From Phallusia mammillata (lineage: Eukaryota; Chordata; Ascidiacea; Phlebobranchia; Ascidiidae): 64,000 nt of DNA. This document shows, one piece after another, positions 13,701-24,100 of the stretch. The number at the start of each line of letters is the position of its first letter. The stretch's first letter is position 1. The stretch covers positions 33,966 to 97,965 of the forward strand of contig QLIY01000625.1 of assembly GCA_003260075.1 (NCBI GenBank). Reading direction: 5' to 3'. The translations under genes and the position numbers were made by a program. A model generated the notes under the pieces. It was not told the origin of the DNA. It did not search any database and saw only the letters and a program-made list of their open reading frames with translations.

Positions 13701-16700
13701 TGAAATAAATTAACTGCATTTAAGCATGCACAGCTTAATGAAACACGAAGTAGGATATTTTTTAGTATATATATAACTCAAAATATACTCTTGTACTCTT
13801 TGTAATAAGGTAATTGCATGAACTGAATCCATGGATGAAATATTAAAGCATTACTCCATTTTGTGCAAGTTACATAATACATCCAATTCATCAGTTATGT
13901 AATAAACCACATCTATTATGTCAACTGAAGCATAAAGCAAGCCACAGAATTTGGATCTAAATTTTAAAACAGTTGTTTTTTGGAGGTTGCAAAATAACCA
14001 AACCTTTTTTTTAGAATTTCATAAACGTGTTAAACTTGACAATAAAGCAGTAGTTATACAGAAGTTTAAATTTTATAACACAATTAGAGATCAGTTTATT
14101 ACCCTTGTAAAAGTTATCACTTGTAGAGTTTAGCTTTAAAAGCTACTTGAGAAGAATTGCATACACCATTTCTACTGTGTCATACACTTGTCATCATGCA
14201 AAATGGTGGAACGATTAATCAACAAAACGCTGACAGCATGAAATGATGTCAAATTTTCGGCTTGGCTAGAGTCATGACTGAAGTGTTGTCACGTTGTGAA
14301 CTTTTAGATTACAGGGGCAAGCAAATATGAAACTACATGACAAGGGAATGGAAAGGACAATTTCTTACCTGGCATGGGATGCCAGAAAGGGCACATAGGC
14401 ATGTAGAAGGGAGACAGATACCATTGCAATCACAACCGCATATTTCTCGAGATTCTCGCGTCAGTTTGTTCGAAAGTTTTTCCTCTGAATCAATCTTTTG
14501 GACCCCAGACATTCTACAAAAAATACTTCAGTTTATCTATGCTGTCCATAAAACCGTACAAGCTGCTCATGTTTAATTATTTGCCACATGTTCAACATAT
14601 ATTTTGTTTGCATTAGTGCTTTTCCAAGAATTATTTCCAACAGTGCTTAACAGTTTAAGAGCATTCTTTAGAAACAACATTGCATGACTTAACAGCCAGG
14701 TACAAAATGATAAATATTATATAGAAGGCATAAAGTGTTTACCTGCAAAAATGAAAATAGTCAAATAATGTGACTGTTGAGTTTCATTCTATAAATTGAT
14801 GCATTACTTGACACAGACACAAAGATTTTGACAAAATTTGCGAAAACTTATGTCATGTTTCTTTGTTTAATGTCAGAAGAATTGAAACTTTCAGTTTAAA
14901 TTCAGGCTACAAGAATACAAACCCCCCCCCCAGCCAGGTACAAAATGATAAATATTATATAGAAGGCATAAAGTGTTTAACTGCAAAAATGAAAATAGTC
15001 AAATAATGTGGCTGTTGAGTTTCATTCTATAAATTGATGCATTACTTTGACACAGACACAAAGATTTTTACAAAATTTGCGAAAACTTATGTCATGTTTC
15101 TTTGTTTAATGTCACAAGAATTGAAACTTTCAGTTTAAATCCAGGCTACAAGAATACAAGCTGCTGATTTGCTGATTGATATGTGTCAGTTGTGAGTCAT
15201 AAAGCATCTTCATATGACTCATAATTCAACAACGAAACCAACCTTCTAATTTTGTGCAGCACAGGGCAAGTGCAATTAACCACACAGACCTCTATGTGCT
15301 TGTAACTGTAAAATTGGAGCCTATTTTAAGCAGCAGAGCACAAAAGTAATAAAACTTGAAAGTAAATATTCAATTTGATGGAAAATTGGTGCTGTGGTTT
15401 TAGTTTGTTGTCAAATGTTTCTGTGTGATTTAAGTTTAAATTTAAAATTTTTAATTTCAGTTCATTTGCCAGATAACACATACTGTTTGTTGTTGTGGTA
15501 GTGAGATGTTTCAAACAAACAGCTAATTTTACTCAAGCAGCTACTATTTTCCAATAAAACTAATTTAAAAGTGTCTAACACTCAGGTATGCATAATCCCC
15601 CCCCCCAACAGCTAATTTTACTCAAGCAGCTACTATTTTCCAATAAAACTAATTCAAAATTGTCTAACATTCTGGCATGCATAACGAAGATTGGTTAAGA
15701 TGCAAAGTTTGCACATACATGAAAAAACAGGAATAAACAATAGTATTTTGACAATTATTAGTTTCTAATAACCTAAGAAGCAGTCTTCTTTTTTTCGTTG
15801 AAATTGGCTGAAGGAAGTAGTTATCATCTGTGTTGTCATCATCATCAATGTCTTCACTTGCCGACGATGAATCTGAACTTTCCTCTTCTGGTTCGGACTG
15901 AACGACCATCGGCATGAGTTGGCTCGTTTCCAGGTTTGGGTAAGCTTGTTTTAACTGCACAATATGTCAAAAAAAGAAAGGCTTAACTATGTTGACCAGT
16001 TACAATTTGAACAGCTGAATTCATATTGGTTACACTAAAAATCTGGCATACAAAAAAATTGTTTTATACTTTTTTACTAGCATTATTACATTTTGCGGCT
16101 ATAAAAATACTTCATGTTTTCTGTATTTATCAATTAGTTGTCAAAGATTGAGCTTCTATTTTTTACTTTCATTATAAGTTAGTCTTTCAACTGTTTGATT
16201 TAGGTTGATATGAAGCAAAAAAAGAGTATTGACCTGCTTAAGTTTCATGCTGATTCTTTGTTGCCGGTTTTGTTCCCGTTCCATCGATCTTCGACGCTGT
16301 ATAACTGACTTTCTATGCTGTTTCAGAGACATTTTCTTCATGTGGTTATGACTAAGGCTCATTCCTAAGGATAGATATGCAATCATAAAATTACATAACT
16401 CTCAAACCGAATTATATTTACAGCAAGAAGTATGGAGTTTTTGTTTTAGAATATTTTGAAAGAATTTGGTTTGCACAAATCTAACATCACTGTATCATGT
16501 GTAGATGAAACATTCAAGTATAATACATTCATTTATAACTTTCTTTACATACCATGTCATGAACTGTCATTAGAAACTAGTTTATGCTACTCTTTTCTCC
16601 ATACTCCATGCACTTAAAGCGTTGTTTGTTTGTTGTTTTAAAGGATAAGGTTTTTTTGTAATTTGAAAGCTTCAGACTTACCCAATGTTGAACCTCCTTG

Positions 16701-17986
16701 ACTGGGCACGGTGACAAAACTTTGTCTTCTTGAGAAATAGAACACAGTTACCCCACAAAATGAGACCATTTTGTCTGAGGAACTCTTTTTCCTTTTAACC
16801 GAAGTGCATTTCTCTGGTTTTGACAAACCTACAACATTAAATTTGCAAATTTAGTATTCATGTAACAAAACTACTAATAGAAAACAATATTATTTCATGA
16901 TAACATATAAACAGGTTTTTCTTACTGCTTCTTAATCGTTTTCTTTCCTTCTTAAGTACTGCATTGTTGTTGGTGTTTTCCTCAGAAGGAGAGGCTGAAA
17001 AAGAAGTTTGGATAGATTTACAACTTTTTCTTCACATTATTTACAAAAATAATACATTTTATATCATAAACAAACTACACATGTCATAAAATAGTTGTAC
17101 AGTAATGTAATAAGCATTCAAAAGGCACAATACCTTTACTGCCTTCATTGTCATCTAAAGATGCCACACCAGAGTCTAGAGATAGTTCCTCATTTGAAAT
17201 GGGTGAAGTATTACTGAAATCTTCTTCCGATTTCGTCTGGGTTTCATCATTTTTTGTTGTCTGTTGCATGTTTTCTTCACACTTCATATTAGCTTCAACA
17301 TTTGGAGTTTTCACCTCAGAATTCAGCTTGTTATTATTAATACATGGTGACACAGATTGACAGCAAGGTTTTGTAGCCAGTTTTTCCGAGTTTGTCGCAT
17401 TGTGTGTGACTGTAAGTGGCATGTCTTTACTCTCTTCTGAATTTGAATTTTCAGGTTTATCGTAGCCCATGGGGCAGTCACTTTGCATGGCATTTTCAGT
17501 TGAATTCAATTTGTGTTCCTGGGCACAAACTTGGTGATTATTTTCAACACTGCAAGGCTCCACAGAAGGAATTTTCACTTCATTAGAGTGGTTTTTTTGT
17601 GATTCTATTCCCTCAAAAGGTGGAGCATTGTAACTTTGGCAAGATAAAGAATAGTCCAAAGTTCCATCATGAAAAGTATTGCCGGTGGATGGTAACATGT
17701 TTTCTGGTGCATCTAGGATATTATCACAGTGAAAACTGTTGTTAGAAATACAGCTAAGACTGATATGTGTATCCACATTGGCAAAATCACAGCTGGGTTT
17801 GGAATCAAGCTTAAAACAAAAGCTCGAATCTGCCTTCACACCATTGGCAAACAAGCTGGTTGAATGTTTATTTGCTTCAAAAGCATCAGTGTTGTTCAGA
17901 ATAGATGCTAGTTCAGAATCATAGCTGGCATTACAGCCTTCTTGGGACGATGTACATTCAAAGGCTTGTTCACCCAACGACTCCAT
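10710..17986 (-). CDS. CSRNP family nuclear protein (cysteine/serine-rich, AXUD1/TAIP-like)
   Basis: Nine coding exons on the minus strand: 17986-17134, 16994-16926, 16828-16682, 16364-16234, 15954-15773, 14513-14369, 12714-12561, 11971-11819 and 11383-10710; all phases fit and give 835 residues. The first ~284 residues are Ser/Asn-rich and acidic. They are followed by basic stretches ([20 protein letters not shown]), then the family block [20 protein letters not shown] with [13 protein letters not shown] and a basic helix ([20 protein letters not shown]). An acidic [20 protein letters not shown] segment leads into the cysteine-rich domain: [35 protein letters not shown], and [20 protein letters not shown] with VRTHY. 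CSRNPs are DNA-binding transcriptional activators of the nucleus, induced by signalling such as Axin or TGF-beta in vertebrates. The C-terminal ~275 residues are low-complexity and poorly conserved. Introns carry a hAT MITE and several C-run duplications, none in exons. I cannot assign it to CSRNP1, 2 or 3; invertebrates usually have a single gene. Confidence 0.92.
12212..13380. repeat. Three C-run junctions with back-jump duplications in CSRNP introns
   Basis: C-runs at 12314-12323, 12902-12911 and 13253-13262 are followed by near copies of sequence starting at about 12212, 12767 and 13138. The 12324 copy has a 13-base insertion relative to the first (cggaaagcaggaa region), consistent with an allelic indel. 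The first run lies in the intron left of the 12561-12714 exon; the other two lie in the intron to its right. Confidence 0.75.
13040..13608. mobile_element. hAT-type non-autonomous element in a CSRNP intron
   Basis: Ends CAGTGTGGTCCAACT and AGTTGGACCACACTG are inverted repeats. They are flanked by perfect 8-bp duplications atctattg (13032-13039 and 13609-13616). The interior has GCGGGCC motifs near both ends and no transposase ORF. The C-run duplication at 13253 inflates its apparent length by about 115 bp. Confidence 0.88.
14692..15660. repeat. Two C-run junctions in the CSRNP intron at 14514-15772
   Basis: Runs at 14922-14931 and 15597-15606 are followed by copies of 14692-14921 and 15518-15590, with scattered SNPs. 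The rest of the intron shows nothing recognisable. Confidence 0.7.
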
Positions 17987-19053
17987 ATTGCATATTTTAC
18001 ATGGTCGTTAACTGATATAAATATATATGTAACAGAATTGAGGCTATTTATTTACAAAATATCTTCTAGCTCTAGAAAAATCAAAATTAACTTTAACGAA
18101 AACGGCTTACAGGTTTACAAATGCAATAATCTCAATTAATCTGAACAAAAAAGCTTGCTTGATTGCTTAACCAATCGTATTTTTTATAATTAAATTAAGT
18201 TGCTTTTTCTACATGACAAGTTGTTTGACAGCTAAACTATATAAAGCTTTAGATGCACAATCCAACTAAAAAAACTGAAAAACTAGAAGCCACTTCACCA
18301 ACAGTTTGTCACAACCTATTGACCTAATTCTGTCACTCAAACGCACGCTGCTCTAAGAATTCACTTAAACTGACACAAACACACACACAAAATGAATTAA
18401 TAACTTGTAACAGCACAAAAACATCCAGAAACGCTCAACAGTATAGAACATTTGTGCAAATAACTTTCCCAAAACGCGAGGCACCTGTTCCGCAATCCTT
18501 TGCCGACGGCTGTTCTCTTTGTTAATGACGTAAGGCGTCTGTTACCAAAAAGAAAATAGCAGCGAGAGAAAAAAGCAATGACGTTGTACCGCTCTGCGTC
18601 ACACACCTACGTATACTGCGTCATCGGAAATTCGTTTACACGGCACGCATCAGCAAGTATTAATAGAGCCGCTGCTGCGTCAAAAACTTTTCTTGTTTTT
18701 GTCATATTTAATGTTGCAAGCTATTTTTGAATGTTTAATAAGCCACGGCCCACGGCCAAACGCATGTAGCTATTATAAGTGCTTTTGTTTAGCTTAATAA
18801 AAGTATTACTAACTACACAATCTGGCTTTACTATGAGGTTGTTAAATCATTCCTAATTCAATTGTTTTCGCCATTATGCTCGATTTAATTTTAGGTTAGG
18901 AGCCTGTAATAGATTTTTTATGAAAATTCCTCGGGCATTTTAGCCAGTTCAAGTTATTCTTCTTTTAAAATTGTATTGCAATCGCAAAAGCGAAATCAAA
19001 AACCACAAAATAAAATCACGATAATAAATTAATGGCAACTATGTAAAAACGAA
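17987..19053. other. Upstream region of CSRNP and 3' side of synthetase copy 1
   Basis: Non-coding. It should contain the CSRNP 5' UTR and promoter and the 3' UTR of copy 1 (minus strand). A cluster of CRE/AP-1-like sites lies at 18526-18682; nothing else was recognised. Confidence 0.5.
18526..18682. promoter_or_regulatory. Cluster of five CRE/AP-1-like sites upstream of CSRNP
   Basis: TGACGTAA (18526-18533), TGACGTTG (18579-18586) and three TGCGTCA sites (18595-18601, 18617-18623, 18676-18682) fall within 157 bp, 540-700 bp upstream of the CSRNP start codon. Such bZIP sites suit a signal-induced early gene. Binding is inferred from sequence only. Confidence 0.45.
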
Positions 19054-19920
19054 TCACATCTTCGATTCAGTTGTTCTTCTTTGCTTGTCCATCTCTCTTA
19101 GGTCTTTTCGAAGTATTTTTCCACTTGCTGTCTTTGGGATTGCATCAATAAATGTAATTCCACCACGAATGTACTTGTACTTTGATACCTTGTCTGAAAA
19201 AATACATGCCATTACTCTGGTGGTCTGTGTTTTAACGGTAACATGGTTTGCTTTCAAGGAAAAATAAGGGGGATTGCTATTACTACTTTCAAAAGTGGCG
19301 TAAAAATCGTGAGGTATTTGCTTAAAAATGTAACTTTAAGTGGCAAACTATTTATTATTTCTATGACTTGTGTTCAAAATCACAATTGCCTTACGATTGA
19401 AAATAACGCAGTTACCTTTTAGGAAATCATGTATAGCCTGTTCTGTAAGTGCTTCATCTTTTTTGACAACGTAAGCTTTGGGTACTTCCCCAGCTTCAGA
19501 ATCGGGGACACCAATGACCCCCACGTCACCCACCATTGGGTGGCGCAATAACAATTCCTCTAATTCAGCTGGGGCTACCTAAAAGTTCAAAAACACAAAA
19601 AGGGCAGAAAACAACAACAACATAGAATTACCCAGTTCGTTAATGCTAAACCTACGACAATTGATTTTTTTAACTTAAATTTAAACAGTGAAAATAGGTA
19701 ATTGCTGTACTGCTAACCGTCCGGATATAACTTAGATAGTTTTGTGGAGACAATCTGGGGTTATAACAATTTAGTTGAAATTTTCCTCCCAAACAGTTTG
19801 ACAAACGCTATAATCTCGCCTGAAAAACTCCTTGTTAAATTAAATGAAAACAAGTCGACCTTAAACCAGTGGTGGGGTTCAATTTTTTTTTCACACAAGT
19901 CATATTTTTTCAGCCGTTTT

Positions 19921-19966
<46 letters not shown>

Positions 19967-21082
19967 CTAACCGGTTCGCTGATCTCCTAAAATTTCGTGA
20001 GACGGTTCTAAAGAACCGGTGCAAACCGACTAAATGCCATCACTGCCTTAAACCCCAATAACAACAATGTACCTGAAAGCCTTTGTACTTAATTAGCTCC
20101 TTAATACGGTCTATGACGTACACAAATCCTCTGTCGTCATAATGCCCTATGTCACCAGTGTGAAGCCATCCTTCTCGGTCAATGCAGTTGTCAGTTGCCT
20201 TCTGGTTCTTGTAATAACCCTTCATTACCTATTTAAGAAACACAAGTTGTTGTTTTAACGTTATGGTGCATATGTAACTTCTTCTTGCAAACCTTTTCCT
20301 ACAATTTGATAAAAAAGGCGAAACACATGTCAATAACTTAATTAACCCCCCCCCCGTAATTCCACCACGAATGTACTTGTACTTTGATACCTTGTCTGAA
20401 AAATACATGCCATTACTCTGGTGGTTTGTGTTTTAACGGTAACATGTTTTGCTTTCAAGGAAAAATAAGGGGGATTGCTATTACTACTTGTAAAAGTGGG
20501 TTAAAAATCGTGAGGTAAAAGGTATGAAATACGTCACAAACTTAGAGTATTTGCTTACCCCCCCCCCTTAGTTGAAATTTTCCTCCCAAACAGTTTGACA
20601 AACGCTATAATCTCGTCTGAAAAACTCCTTGTCAAATTAAATGAAAACAAGTGGACCTTAAACCAGTGGTGGGGTTCAAATTTTTTGTCAGTCGGTTTTA
20701 TCACAAAAGTCATATTTTTTCAGCCGGTTCTTTTACAAAAAGTCTAATACCCCCCCCCCAATTTCGTGAGACGGTTCTATAGAACCTGTGCGAACCGGCT
20801 GAATCCCGCCACTGCCTTAAACACCAATAACAACAATATACCTGAAAGCCCTTGTACTTAATTAGCTCCTTAATACGGTCTATGACGTACACAAATCCCC
20901 TGTCGTCATAATGCCCTATGTCACCGGTGTGAAGCCATCCTTCTCGGTCAATACAGTTGTCAGTTGCCTTCTGGTTCTTGTAATAACCCTTCATTACCTA
21001 TTTAAGACACACAAGTTGTTGTTTTAACGTTATGGTGCATATGCAACTTCTTCTTACAAAATTTTTCCAACAATTTGATAAA

Positions 21083-21168
<86 letters not shown>

Positions 21169-24100
21169 ATGTTAATAACTTAATATTTTAAAATATTTAC
21201 GTCTGTTCTGACAAAATTACTTCAAAAAATATTTTCAATAAGTTACATACATATTTTATATCACTAGTTTGCAAACATTTATTTTTTGGTTAAAATTGGT
21301 TATAAGCTATCTCATTTAGAACAAATGTATTTTGGGAGTGAAAGCGTCATCAGTGCCTTATTAAAATGGAATTTATAGTACAAAAGGTAAAACCGTTACA
21401 ACAATGGTAACAGATTAGGGAAAGATTGACAGAATCAGATCACCAGGATTTAAAATTTATTTTATAAATATCAGTCGTTGTACGTAATGATGGGTTGGTT
21501 GAGATTGTTTATGATTTCTATTACCATGCGAAACAAACTTAATTCTATGTGTTTTGATTGACCTGTGGCCCCTTCAAGCACAATTCTCCATCTTCATTCA
21601 CGCCAAGTTCCTTCCCAGTTTCGGGGTGAATCACCTAAAGCGAGAGGTACAATATAGCCCCTGTGTGTTTAAAAACGTAATATACTCCGGGATACCTTCA
21701 ACAGGGTGTTTGGAACCACGATTCCCACCGACTTTGTTGGGAAGTTCGGAGTAAAAGTTGAAGTTGCTGGGACCGCCTCAGTCAACCCCCAACCTGTGTG
21801 AAAAATACGTTTTAAACTCACTAGAAACTACCTAAAACCAAACGCGCAAAATTTCATTGTGACGTCATAGACGAATTACAGACGATTTTTGTTGCGTTTA
21901 ATTAAGTATTTTTTAAGTAACTTTTTAAATCTAAATTGGTCAAATTGGAATCCTGCTGTCTTGGTTACGGCTTGTGAAATGTTATGTATAAACCATTAAT
22001 TCTCAAAGTTGTGTTCCTACGGGAAACCAACAAAATGGGTTTCTTTGCAGCGCACTGATTCAAAAGCTTTGACTTGTTCAAATAGTTTAATCTGCAGCTC
22101 AAAAGTTTTGTGATTATTAATTTGTCCCTCAAATAAGACAAAAATGAGGTTCTGACGTTGTTCAAAAGCTTCAAAGTTAAAACTTTATAAAGTTGCACCC
22201 AAAAACGGTGCTTTGATGACACACTTGAATTTTTCCTGCCTTGCAAAAGTTTTGCAACAAACAACGGAATAAAATTCACTATTATCATCCACTTTACCTT
22301 GGCCAATTGTGAAATTGTATTTCTTTGCTACAGATTCAGCCACACCGTCAGGTAGAGGAGCAGCACCGCAACCGACCTCACCCAGCGATGACAAATCGAA
22401 ATGATCAGCCAGTGGCATTTTGTCCATCGCTACAAGGATGGGTGGGACCGCACTGAATGACGTCACCTGCGGGGAATTTGAAAAGAATTTGCCGGCGTGC
22501 TGGTCACGTGACATATTATGCTGTTTGATATGAGAATGAGACTTAAAATTGCACAACCAAAATATCGGGCACACGTTGATTGATATGTGCTTTAAAAGAA
22601 CTTGCCATTGTACGAAAAATGGCAATTAAATTTGCATGCCTTTTGAATCATTATAAACTTATATTCATTGTTATGACAAATGTGTTGTCTCATTGAGTTG
22701 AAAAATATGACTTCCATTCGACACATTTTCAAGTATACGAGTTGATATTTCGTTCACCTTGTACTTTTCAATCTTCTGCAGCATGCTGACCATGTCGAAT
22801 CTGGACTCGATGATTATTTTGATTCCTTGTATCAGACAAAAGATCGTCCCTGTAGCGCCGTAGATATGAAACATCGGCAGAACCATGTATATTATGTCCA
22901 GCCGACAGAGGCGGATAACAGACCTTGAAAAACAATCTTCTGAAGACAGAAATCGCAAGGGCCCATCCATAGAGACACTTTTGTGATTACCTTTTTTATG
23001 ATTTACGTGAAGTTATATGCATATTATTTCAGGGCATAAAGCTAAACAAGTAATATACTCATAGCCAGTGGTGCGATTCAATTTTTTTGTCAGCCGGCCC
23101 CCCCCCCGGCATAAAGCTAAACAAGTAATATACTCATAGCCAGTGGTGCGATTCATTTTTTTTGCAGCCGGTCTATCACAAAAGTCATATTTTTCAGCCG
23201 GTTCTTTTACAAAAATGCTATATACAGTAACGAGTAATGCTAACCGGTTCGCTGATCTTATAAAATGTGAGACGGTTCTATAGAACCGGTACAAACCGGC
23301 TGAATCCCACCACTGCTTATAGCCAATAACTGTTAAAGACAGCGGAAAACTTCATTTTCTTGATACATTTGCTCGAAACTGTGTATAAACGCTGCAAATG
23401 TTCTGGAAACTTAAAACTAATTTGAAATGTGGTCGTTTGAAAGTAAATGTTAATGTCGAGTGCACAACAGTGAAAAACGTTTGTTGCAATATGTTAGTTC
23501 AAAACTGTTTATAAACGCTACAAATGTCCAGAAAAGTGACACGCTGATTTAAAATACATTCAGTTGAAAGTTAGGGTTGACTTCACAATCAAAGGTGGTT
23601 TGTCCCCCCCCCCCTGTTAAAGACAGCGGAAAACTTCATTTTCTTGATACATTTGCTCGAAGCTGTGTATAAACGCTGCAAATGTTCTGGAAACTTAAAA
23701 CTAATTTAAAATGTGGTCGTTTGAAAGTAAACGTTAATGTCGAGTGCACAACAGTGAAAAACTTTTGTTGCAATATGTTAGTTCAAAACTGTTAATAAAC
23801 GCTACAAATGTCTTTAAAAGAGAAGCCCTGATTTGAAATGAGTTTATTTGAAAGTAAATGTTAATGTCGAGTGCACAAAATTACTTTGTTTGAAAGGTTC
23901 ACTGCAAAATCAAAGGTAGTTTGTAAACTCGTATCGGTTCAGTGAATTACATTAAGCAGACCTTTCTAAAGTGGGCCGCCTACCTGACAATAGTTAGGCA
24001 GGAAACCACATTTCCATGAGTCAACATTACACCCTTCGGCAAACCCGTCGTTCCGCTTGAGTAGGGTAGCAACAATACGTCATCCTGTGAGATTTTCACG

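Noticed and set aside
19761-20061. Poly-Gly/poly-Pro proteins on both strands
   Set aside because: These are translations of the 41-C tract inside a MITE; likewise the proline-rich frames at 39899-40108 and 40263-40634.
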